NCBI GenBank assembly: GCA_024362935.1
Contig: JANCRA010000012.1
Coordinates: forward strand, 9,920,001-9,984,000
Direction: 5' to 3'
DNA: 64,000 nt
From: Setophaga petechia
Taxonomy: Eukaryota > Chordata > Aves > Passeriformes > Parulidae
Below, piece after piece: positions 12,501 through 24,500 of this stretch. The notes beneath the pieces are model-generated. The model was given only the letters and a program-made list of their open reading frames with translations, did no database searches and had not been told where the DNA came from. The first letter of the stretch is position 1. Each line of letters opens with the position of its first letter. Both the position numbers and the translations under genes were made by a program.

Positions 12501-15500
12501 AGGGGAGCCGGTGCCTCTGCTGCAAGGACTTGAAATAGCAGTGTGTACCATAACAAGTTTGTCTTTTCTTCAGTAATTAGCCAATAAAAGCAGGTGCCAA
12601 GTTGCACAGATCTGACACCAGCTGATTTGATTTACCCAAAACAAGCAGGGCAGAATCAATAGCAGCAATCTGTTTGGCATTATGTGCAGTAATGTGATCA
12701 GGAATAAGAAGCTCATGCTAATACATTAAAAATTTAAGTATTGTGACTGCAATGAGCGTCTTGGCATGTTGAGACCTGAGTTTGTGGTGGGTCGCTTGGG
12801 AAATCATGGTTCGTGGGTTAACCAGAGAGCATCCCATTTCATTATTTGCTACCAAGCATGAGCATGATGATCACCCACCTACCAAATCCCAGTGCACACC
12901 AAAAAAGGCAATAAGGCAATAGGTTTATTATTTTTTAGGCAGAGTAGCAAGGAGGATGTTAGTTAATCCATTATATTGGCAGCGAGATTTTAAATCTGTT
13001 CCCCTCTTTGGAGCTCTTGTAAAATGATCAGCATCATAAAAGTTAAAGATTGGAAATTAATAACCAAAATATTTTTTCTTTAACAAATTTGCTATGCAGT
13101 GAGTCAGAGTTGAGGGCAGAGTAGGAGCTTCTTACAAAGTTTATTAAAGAGGCCTCCACTGAGTCATGAGGTCAAGAAAGAATCCCACTGCTTTCTAAAC
13201 TCCTTCTCAGAGGGGAGCCTGGGTGCAGCTGGATCCAATCTTAGCTCTAGACTTTGTCAGTGGTTTATGTCTAAAGGATTATACAGGTGTAAATGAACCT
13301 TTACACAAGGTTGTCCTTCAGGATTAAGGATGGCAAACTAGATATATTTATATAAACGTGTTTATTTATTATTTATTTTGGTAACAATTTGATATATTTA
13401 TATAAACATGTTTATTTACTATTTATTTTGGTAACAATTAGACAAAAAGATTTTAATCAGAACAGTATGGCTCCAATACTAGACAGTATTGGAGCCATAG
13501 CGACTATTATAATATAGTGTTCTATGAAGCAACATTAAAGCAATTGTATCAAAATAATTGTATTAAAGCTAGAAAAAATTATTATTTAGTAGAGATTGAT
13601 GCTACTCACCCATACAATGACTGTGGGCAAATTTCTTGTTCAGCCTCAAAGATTAATCTTTAGAGGCATCCCCACTCGATGGAAGAATCTGCAGCCACTC
13701 CAAGAAAGGGTATGTCCCTTAGAAAACCCTGCCATTAAAATCTGGGACTAGACTTTTAGAGTATGAACTGATGGACTGTCAATCATATGTCTCTGGGCCA
13801 GCTGTGTCAGCTCAGCAGCCTTAGACAAGTTATTAGTGATATTGTTTGTTCCTTCATCCGTGTTTTACCAGTCTAGCACATCTCCATCTCGCTGTCAGGG
13901 TGTTTAACTTTGGGATTGATGAGTCAGGCTGGTTACTTCTGTTTAGAAAGTGGCTTTTTTTTTTCTTGTATCCAAATAACTTTAAGGTTTTTTACTCAAA
14001 AGTGCATGATCCCATAATAAACTCTGCATTTCTGCCATCACTGAGTTCCTTTCAAAAATACTGTAAGAAATGAAGTTCAGGGATTTTGATATGTAATTAG
14101 CACTTCAAGTTGGACTGAGTAGTAAAAAGCATCTTCAAAGTCACGTTAATCATTCACTGTTGTTGATAAAACCATGTATTTGTTCTTTGCTTCACACTGA
14201 TGGATATGGGCCAGAGAAACAGAGGGAGTCAAAATACAGCCAAAAAGTCTGAAAGAAATATCCTTAAGCAATGTTGCACAAATGCAGCATGGCAGAAATC
14301 CAAGCATCCTATTTGCAAATGGCTAATTTGGGAAAAGGTCCTTTTAATCTCAAGGAAAGAGCAGCTGCTATTGAAGCCAGGAGCAGCAATGGAGGAGCGA
14401 GGGTGGGTAGGATGGTCAGGACAGACGGACACAAGAGACCTCTGAAGCCAGGTCTTGGAACTTGGGTGCAGGGCCCTGCTTGGAGCAGGGCTCCAAGAGC
14501 AGCTCCAAAGAGGAGCTTGAAAGAGAGAGAGCGAGACAGAGCCAGAGGAAAAGAGAGAGGACAAAACAGTAAAAGAGGACAAAGTTCTCGTTACAATACA
14601 ATCTTCTTCTGTTCTAATTCTAATTTTCACTAGCTAATTTAGTACAAGATACAAATCCTATAGCATTTACATACAGCTCATAAGAATCATTACATTACTA
14701 TACTGTGTTACATTTTAAACCCTAAAAACTACTTTGGGGCCCCTTCTACTAAGCTAGTAGGGTCTGCTTTGACACTTGGACCTGTCTGCAAGCAGAGGAT
14801 ATTGTCTAATCAAAAGGGGATTACCTTCAGCTGGCCATACTATTGTTTTCCAGTTGTTCAGTAACTAAGGAATCTCAAAGCTTGCTTTCATTTCAATCCC
14901 GCTTATAGTTTCCATATTCTCAAAATCTCTTGCCAGGCAATCATATTCATAAGGCTTTCCTGTTTCATCTTCCCCAAGGTAGCAATGCTGTTGTTTTTTC
15001 TCTGCAGCAAGACCCGATTCCGCTGGATCCAGGAGAGCAGCTCCCACAAGAGCGTGCCTCCCTTCGGCCTGGACGGCGTCTACATCTCGGAGCCTTGCCC
15101 CAGCTACTGCAGCGGCCACGGCGACTGCGTCTCGGGGGTCTGCTTCTGTGACCTGGGCTACACAGGTAACACAGCCCTCCTCAGGGGGATTACAGCCAGC
15201 ACTGGCTGAGTTAAACCTGTAAACCTGACAGCTTGTTTTTCCTCTCCGATATTCCGGAAAAATATATGATGACATATATTGCATGGGCTGCCAAGAGGAA
15301 TCTTTCTTGTTTTGTTAAATTAAATTCGGCACAGGCAAAGCAGAGCAGCTGAAGGCAGCGGACACCGTTGATGTTTCTGGCAAGCACAATCTTTGAATAT
15401 CACCATCTGTATGAATGGGAAGGGGCTAGCAATAAAAGAGAAAACAAAATAAAATATTATAAACTGAAAAGTCTGCTTAAAAGCCTTTGGATCATCTTCA

Positions 15501-18500
15501 AAAGAATTGTTGCCATTTTTGAGTCCCCTGGCCATCAGATGGCATGGGACCAGGAGGGAACATATGTTCTGACAGGCCCTTCTGTGGAAAATTCTGCTCA
15601 CTTGTGGTTTTAGGGGCTTTTATGCTGAAATAGGAAAAAAACCCAAAATGCAAACCCTGTGAAAAAAAAAGATTGACACAACCAGTTGCACACTGCAGTC
15701 TTTTCAACCCTCAACCAACAAAGCAATAAGCTAACATCTTTTGTTCGATTTGTTTAAAATTAAATAGAAGGATAATGTTTTTCTGTTTGCAAAAAATGCC
15801 TTATCAATATAAAGCTTGGCTGTTTTTCACCTAGTGAAATAAGCCATCTTAGAGTTTAGAGGAAGAGGGCTTATTCTTCCTACAGAAATTTGTAAAGTGG
15901 GTTTAAAAAGGTACAATCCAGTCATCAGGGCATTTTTCTTAGAAAAGCCTGGTGCTTTGTCACAGATAGATGCAAGAGAACCGTGTGCCAGTGTACTGTG
16001 TCTGACCCTTACTCTGTCCAACACAGTTTCAACAAAGCATCTCCCTCTTTTTCTTTTTTTCTCAAAGCATCACATGGAACCTGTGTGTCTAATGTGCCTA
16101 ATCACAGTGAGATGTTCGACAGGTTTGAGAGGAAGCTAAGCCCTCTCTGGTACAAGATAACAGGAGGTCAGGTTGGGACAGGCTGTGGTGTGCTCAGCGA
16201 TGGAAAATCTCTGTACTTCAATGGACCTGGCAAAAGGGAGGCGAGGACTGTTCCCCTGGACACCACAAATATCAGGTCAGTGCTCAGTGCTTCTTCTCAA
16301 AATTACCTGTGTATTCATGTTCTCTGTTCTGCCCTGTTGAAAGTGTGGATATGAGAAGGTGGGAAATGTTTTTTTTATGGTAGTCATAACTTTTACAAGA
16401 GCTCTGAAAGATAGAAAAAATACTTTTTTGTTCATTCTGGTGTACCACTTCCTTTTTTTGAAAGATAATACTTAGGTTAGAGATGGTGGAATAGCAGCAT
16501 AAAATAAAATATTAACTCGCTCTCTTTCTGAGAGGATAGTTTGCATTGTATCCTAAGGCAGAAGACAGGGTCTTGAGAATGCACAAAACCTAAGGCTCTG
16601 CCCATAGCTGGGGAGAAAAGCTCCTTTTCTTCTGACTGTGTTGAATTGCAGGCATGAGGATGGCATAGCAAAGAGCTGTTGTTCCCTTGCCAGATGTTGT
16701 GAATTACTCCACTTGTCAGAAGTGCAAAGGAATGGAATGTGAATTGTTTCTGCATAGCCAAGAGGCTAACAAGCCTTCACCTCTCTCCCTGCTGCTACTG
16801 AATCCTGCTACATTGGTAGCAATTATCCTCTTCTCTCAAATTGCCTAGCTGATTAATGTAATTAGGATGAACAAAGGGCTGCTAATTCTAACCACTATTT
16901 GACTTGGAGTTTGCTGCAGCTTTGTCCAGTCTCATGAGAGATTAGGCACCTGAAACCTTGAGCACTCTACAATTTTGGCAGTTAGCTTAATAAGAGATAT
17001 TTCTCCTAACAAATACTGCTCTGAGAGTAATAATGCCATGATTTGCTCCATAATTGAATTTGTGGGATCACTCAGCAAAGACTGGCCAGAGGTTACTGCG
17101 ATCACTCCAGCTCAGGCAAGCAGGGCTCTGTGGTATGGGGGCTGCTGGCTTGGGGTAGTCCTCAGCTGCTCCCTCGTACTGCACAGCACTGCACCAGCCA
17201 CTTTCTTCTGTCCCCTGCATGTCTGACAAATGCATGTCATAGTTATATAATTATGTAAATTAGTTGCTAATTAAACTAATTAATTGTTTGACTAATATGT
17301 TTTGTACAAGTACATGTTTGCCCTGGAACTCTGGAAGATGTGAGCATTTCTATTCCACTGCTTTCAAATCCTGTTATTCATCCTGGGAAGCAATATAATG
17401 GAAGTAGTCTAGACTACTTCCTCAAGACGTCTGTATTCAAAACTCTGTTTTTGAGTTATTCCTTCTTTTATGAAGAAATCTTTTGTAAAGCCAAGTATTC
17501 CCTTTAGTTTTACAATTACTTTGAAACCACTTTTAATGCCAGATATTCATATTTATAACTTTCCATTTTTGTAAAGTTTGAACCATTTTAAAAGCCAAAA
17601 GACATTTTAAAATTCTGAGCAATACTTTTTCTTGATGATTTTAATAACCATATTCTTGTGCAAAACAGAACCAGTGGTATATCTTGTGTCTTAAATCTGC
17701 TCCAAAACCATAAATGTCCAGAGAAAAACTTGGTAAGAGCAACTACAATCCCTCTTCTGACCATGTACTCACAGTGTGAGCTGCTCTCCTGCTGGAACTG
17801 ATTGTTATGTCAAAATAAATCAGCTTTTTTTTTTGTAAGCATCGCAGTGAGCAGGTTAACTCCCTTGAATGATTCAAGCTGGAAGCCACATCCCTGGGCT
17901 GTTTGCTGGGCAGAACATAGTGGTCATCTCAAACACAAATGGGACTAACATGGATTTTTTGCTTTCTTCAGTGTGTGCTCAAAGGCAGTAGCCACCTGAT
18001 GCTGCTTGACCAGAACATGGACTTTTTAGGCTACAGCAATTACCCCAGGCTGCTTTTGTGTTCAGAGGAGAGAGTAGCTGCTTCAAAAGGGCAACACAAC
18101 TCATCCTAAAAGAGCAGCTAGCAGAGCCCAGTGCTTTGTCTTCTGCAAATACCTATTTATTTCTTTCTTTCATTAACTGTAAGGCAGCCTGTGTTGGCTG
18201 TGTATAACTCAGACATTCAGCTTCAGACACCTTGCTCTGAACAGATGCATCCCACTTAAATGTTTGGAGCCATCTGTAACATTAACTCTGTCTTTTTTTT
18301 CTAGAAGCAAAGGTACATGAAATTTGTGAGAGTGTGAAGGGTTAACTGAAAGGCCCATACACTAAAAAGAAAATAATTCCTCAGCCTAGAAATTTTTTTT
18401 CATTATTGGAGCTAAAATTAATGTCACTTGAAAGGGGAGATTAAAGGGGAAGTACTTTTCCCATTTTGGTATTACTTTTTGCATTCAGTAATGCCTTGCA

Positions 18501-21500
18501 TAGAATTCAGTTATCTTATTAGGGATCATCTTAGCACCAGCACAGTTATCTTTTATTTTTGCAAGGGTTTTTTGATTGGGGGTTTTGGTGACTGAGTAAA
18601 CAGCAGGAAAACATGCCTTGAAAGACATACTGTTAGATATGTGGATTGAGGGTTGTGAATAGGAAGGCTGAAACTCCTGCAGTAGATTTTTAAGCTGCTT
18701 ATTTTTTAAGGTTAATAGTGTTTTCCCAGACCATTTAAGATCTTGTTTTGTTAAATCATGCATGGAAGAGCCTGATAGAAAAATTGACAAATGTTACAGG
18801 AGACTAAATTTTTATTTTCATTCTGAATTCCTGCAGATCTACCTATGCATGTTCCATATCATCAGTTACAGCTTTTTGAATGTGAAGTGTAAATTTTATG
18901 TAAGGAATACATAGACTTTTTTTTTCTTTTTTTTTCTTTTTTTTTTTTTTTCTTTTTTTTTTTTTTTTTAATACAAAGGCCCTTTTCCCTTTCACCCTTC
19001 TCTCCCCAGCACAGCATGGTCCATGGGGTTGAGATTTGCCAGCCTGAGGTGTGTGTGGGGTGCTGCTCAGGGGAGCAGCCCAACAGGGCACCACCACACC
19101 CAGGTATCACACTAAAAGCATTTCAAACTAAAGCTTGTGCCTGGGAGGCAATGACCATAAAAAGCTACTCAAATTTTAGCATATACAATAAGTGGTCTTG
19201 TAATCTTAGCTTTGTTTGTCCTATTCCCTCCTTATTCCTTTACATGATTGACTACACCTTTTTTTCCCAGATATTAGGAGAATGTCACATAGCACTAAGA
19301 GAGCTGTAAGTGTCAAAGTTCATTTTACCCAGACCATTTTTGTTTTGCTCTACGCTTCACAAACCCTCTAGAGTCTCTCCATTCCTTCCCTACTGCATGG
19401 CCCAACACACCAAGGGCACAATCTCACTGCAGTATTTCCACCCTTCTGACTGACAGTGTGATACATGGATGTGTTTTGGTTGCTGATGAGCTGCTGCCTC
19501 CCATTTTGATGGCCTGTCCCTTATGACACCCTTAACTGTCTGTTCAGTGGGAGCATTTGCACACAGTGCCTACCTGGCATCTAGATAAAAACCATGGAAT
19601 GTACATATATTTTTTCCAAGTGGTGACATCTGGCTTGTTAGCTGACTTGGCTCCCATCTGCTTTACAGCCTCCATTGCTAATGATTGTACAACCATCCCA
19701 GGGAGCTGTTCTGGGTCAGACACTTGGAGATGAGATGGGCTGATTCACCCTTCTGCAGAAGGGGTTTTTTGCTCTTGGGTTTTGCTTTTTAATGATCTTC
19801 ACATTTGGCAAGAATAAAAGAATTTGTAACAGGGCTGTAAATCTATTCACCTCTGATGCTTCTGTCTAGAGTTTTACTGCCTGAATACTGTCTCCAACAA
19901 CAGAGCTGCAGCAAACAAATAGAACTTACCTGGCTAAATGGTGTGGTACTGTGAGCCTGACTGTCTAGAGCTGTCTGTGGGGTTATGTTAGCAATGAGAT
20001 TGATGAGGATATTCTGCCTTGTCCTAGACCCTATGGGTGTACAAAACATCTCAAACAGTAGACACAGATTTTGGTAACGGAACTGGAATGCAGCTGGATT
20101 TAGAATCTAGATTTAGAGAAGGATTATGATATTGTGTATGTAACAGTGGGTGAGGGAAATTGGAGTCCTGTCTGCATTTTACTGGCTCTGGCTGTAGTGA
20201 TGTAGCCTTTCTGTGGTTTTACCATAATTACTACAAATTAAGACAAAATCCTCTAAAGCAAAAAGAGTTATCCTTGCAGCGAATTATTTGAGTGGCAAAA
20301 ATGCACCTCAAAATTTAAGTTTTAAATAAAGACTTTATCTATGTCAGTAGAATGAATGAGGCCTGATTTTCTATCATCCTAATTTAAAAATTGACCAGGA
20401 AGCAAGAGGAGAATGGCATTGCCAGCTTTCAGCATGTAAAATTTCATTGTGGGGTTGAGTCCAGTTTCTCTGCTCTGCTCAGGTGCTGTTTTTGGTGTGC
20501 AATGGAGACAACCTGTGAAGAATGTGTAGATTAGGGGGTGATGGCATTCTGAGTCATCTCAATGCTCTTTACCTTAGTTATGACCTAGAACGCCAGAGAC
20601 ATGCAGTGAAATGTGGGGAGTGAACAGCAGGACATTAATTGAAATTAATTGTTGTTATATAGCACAATAGTGTGTATCTAGGAGAAAATGTAAACTACTC
20701 TAAAACCACAGAGTCACAATAATAACCACAAGCTCAGCAGGGATACTATGGCATTACTGCAGATTGGGGAAAAAAAAACCCCTAACAATATTTTGGAGCA
20801 CAAGGATGGAATAGTACTTAATTCAAATATTGCTAAACAGGGATGTTCCAGACCAATCCAGAATTCTGTCAATAAAACCAGCAATCCTGTCTCAGGGAGT
20901 TTTCTTGTATTAGAAGGGCTGCAGAAAGTAGTTTTGGGAAAAATTGAAGACATAGAAATGTGTTCATGCAGAGACTCAGATGCAATGGTTGCCATGGTTT
21001 ACAGTAGAAAGGAATAAGAGAAGGTAGGGAAGTGATAAAAGCACTGACTACAGGGCAGGTTGCAAGAAAATCAGCTCAGGAACATTTTTCTTCACCACTT
21101 CATAATGTGGGAACAAGAGAATATTCAATGAAATCATAATGTATAGGTTCAAAATCAAAGGGTTTGCTTCACAAAATGTTCAGTGAACTCACTACACTGA
21201 AAACTGTTTACAACAAGAATTTAAGGATCTAAAAAGGATTGGTTATTAAGGAGGATATAATAATTTTATTACAACTCTAATGCTGTATTTTAAAGCTTCA
21301 CCTAATTTCTGGTTACAATAGGCCAAGGTAAGATCTGATGTAAGGAACAGCTTAGCCTGCTTTGGAGATTTTGCAACTTTTGTGTGAGATGGAGCTGTTA
21401 ACTTCTCACAGTCACTCAGAAACACATTTATTAGGCACAATATTAATAAACCACATCACTTTCTTCTGTCTTGGGTCTTTCAGTATTTACCATGCCCATG

Positions 21501-24500
21501 TTTGGTTTCTCTGGGAATATTGCTTTATCAATAAGCCTGGAATAGGGACCTAACTGAAAATGCCATTTGCTAAGAGGTGCAAATTATCCTGACTGATCTT
21601 TTGCTATCAGAAGATGATTACATTTCTTTTTATCCCATGTTTTTTTAAAAGGCTAGTTCAATTTTATGTACAACTTGGAAGCAAGAATGTTGGTAACTCC
21701 TGCAACAGACCAAGAGCCAGAAATGAAGGTAAAGCCCATTTTATTTATTATAAGCCTTTTACATTTTGCATCTTCTGCAGAGTTTTTGCCTTTTGCTCCA
21801 TTTACAAAATCAAGAAGATTTTTTTTTCATATAAATCAATTGCCTCCTCAGTTTTCATAAATTTTGAAGAAAGTTATTTACTTTTGGTGGGCTTTCTAGT
21901 TATAATTAGTTACACCAAACCTACCGGTGATCCATCTGTAGGAGTAACTGTGGGAGCTGTGATGGTCTAAGAAAGACAACACTTACAAAGCAGTGTGTAA
22001 TAGCTTGTATTAAAATATTTGATAGTGTTGTGAAACAGGTAAATTTACAAGTCCACAGGACTTTTCATAAGGTCTGAAATAAAAGGAATGAAATTCAAGT
22101 TCAGGATAAAGTGGGCAAACTCCATTTCTGACCTGAAGAAGAATTGTGTACCTGAGAACTTGTTCATCTTCACAACTACACCAGTGGTCTAATAAAAATA
22201 TTGAATTGCCTTCCAAACAAGCTTATGCTTGATTTACCCAAAACACAAGATCATAAAATTGTAGCGGAAAATTTATTTAGTCTGAATAAATTCATCTCTC
22301 CCAGATGTCTCCTCTCTTATTTGATCCACATGCTTAAAGTTACTGTGGTGGAGGACTGATACTTGTGTTTGGGAAGGATCAGCATTCTGGGAGCAGATTG
22401 TGTTCTAGTTGCATGAAGTCAGACCACTGACATGAGAGATGAGAAAATTTAATTTTCCTCTCAATATAAAGCATTTAACATCAGTGGATTGTGTCCTGAT
22501 ATTTGGCATTTACATTGACTCACTCACTGAGGAAAGCTGTCATCTTGCAGCACAGATTACACCAAGGGTTTGATTCTCCACTCATTTGCACCAATATAAG
22601 ACACTAAAAAAAAAAAAAATCTGTTATCTTTGAACATACATCAATATAAAAGAGTTTTAAGAGAAGAAATATACACAGGTGCTTCTTTCTTGTATGAGCT
22701 CTGCTGGGCTTCTGTTGTGTCCTAGTTGCCATACTGTATACATGATACAAAGAGTATCTTAAATTTTCTGAATATTATGATCATTAATTTCCAAGGATGC
22801 TGTGAGCTTGCATACATAGCAGGAGGATTGTAATCCCAGCTATCAGAATTATAACTTAGTCTTTCACACTAACTGCCAGGATACCAACATGAAATAAATA
22901 CTGTGTTAAAGAAAATCATATTATTCCTATCATTTCTGTGGTATGATCATTAGTTTCCCTGAGGGTGTAAAAGATTTGATCCTTTGAGTTTGGTCAGGAA
23001 CTGAACCAAAAAGAGCCAAACTGAAAACAGCCAAGATGGCATGTGGTAGCTGGTGACCCAGGTCACCTTTGTGTTGGGACCCAGGAAATTCCTCTGGCTG
23101 TCCTGGAGGACTCAAGATCCTCACAAGGGGCTCAGAGACCTTGGCTCGGGGTCAAAGAAACCTGTGCCTTTTGTTTTAGTCCATGGATACAATTACCAAC
23201 TTTGTGTGAAGATTTATAAGCCACAAGAGTTTGAGTAGAATGATAGTTTATTTGTCACAGGGTGAAAAAGTAGAACTTTGGGGTTTTAGAATGGGGGTTC
23301 AAGAGGCAAGATGGAGGGATTTGGGCATGTCCTGTCCTTCTCCTTCTTCTTGTCCTCCATCTTCTGCTGTGATGGTGGCACTTCTTGATTGGTTTAGAGT
23401 AGAGACAGACTGTCTAACATATGTGATAGGTATTGGGAAATTATTGTAAATAAAGTACACGTAGTTCATCATATAAAAAGTTAACACCATCCCAAGGGCA
23501 GGCAGACTGCCACAACCCAACCTACTGACCAGATCTCAGAGAAAGAATGTAATAGGTAAGAGAAAATAAACAACTTTGAAAAGCAGAACTGACGAATCTC
23601 AACTTCTTCTGTTGCGGGGCTGGGAAAAAAAAGCCTTTCTAATACCTTGGGGGTCATCTCAACCAGAGGCCTTTGCAGTAGGACTTGGAGCACAAAAAGC
23701 TCCTGGACCAGGAGTTGCCTAAAGGATGGGGCACGCGTCACATGCCTGGGTGCCAGGTGGGAGTTGGCAGCTCCAGAGCACAGGGTGAGCTGCCCCTTCC
23801 CTCTTTGCTCTGCACAGTCTCACTAACTGCTCTTGCTCATTTTAAATCCAGGACTGGTTGTTCAATACACAAATGACAACGGCATCACCTGGAGTTTGCT
23901 GCGGGAGCTGGACTTCATGTCGTACCTGGAGCCCCAGGTGGTCTCCATTGACTTACCCCGGGAGGCCAAGACCCCTGCCACCGCCTTCCGCTGGTGGCAG
24001 CCGCAGCATGGTAAGCAGGGACAGCCCAAAATCTCATTGAGCAGCTTTACACATCCCACATGTCAGTGCTGTTCAGTATAGACATGTTGGGCAGAAACCT
24101 CAGCTCGTGAAAAACACAGTATTTTGAGTAGTTGGATGTTGTAAGAGCATATTTGGGCTTTCCTGAGTTACACTATGGCCATGATTTCTTTTATAGCACC
24201 AAACTGATGAGTGGGCTTAAGAGTAAAATTGTTTAAGAGCTAAGCTTAAACCAAAGATGCTAAGATGACAGGAGGGAGGAGGAGGAAAAAATTACATTTT
24301 AAAAAAGCCTAAATAAGATACAAGTTTTTATCTGAGTATAGAGTTACCTGGGATGCCTAATGGCTTACAGTCTGTCTCATTTTTTTCTCTGTTTTGGAAG
24401 TGTATCAGCCATAACTTGGCCTTGAATCTGCCTACCTGGTGGCTCCCATCTCACTATTTTAATATTTGCACATTCCAGAACAGGACTTCCTCCTCCCACC

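Larger units (their letters stand above)
10469..15007 (+). other. Intron 6
   Basis: 4.5 kb. It holds the triplication and LTR-like copies (to about 11780), a 50-bp tandem duplication, a perfect hairpin and an antisense LTR-like block near 14390-14870, each listed separately. 11781-13340 and 13500-14390 show nothing I recognise. Confidence 0.85.
21729..23851 (+). other. Intron 9
   Basis: 2.1 kb. It contains an old interspersed-repeat-like tail near 22120-22200 and a plus-strand LTR at about 23072-23742, both listed separately. The remainder is AT-rich and unrecognised. Confidence 0.8.

Noticed and set aside
14229..14630. 133-codon minus-strand open frame
   Set aside because: It overlaps the LTR-like block and its pyrimidine-rich tail, which gives long Ser/Leu-rich frames by composition. 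It does not look like a viral protein.
14865..15284. 139-codon minus-strand open frame over exon 7
   Set aside because: It is an antisense shadow of a GC-rich reelin exon, with alanine/valine-rich text and no family signature.
18843..19110. Lysine-rich minus-strand frames
   Set aside because: Simply the complement of the T-rich tract at 18918-18970.
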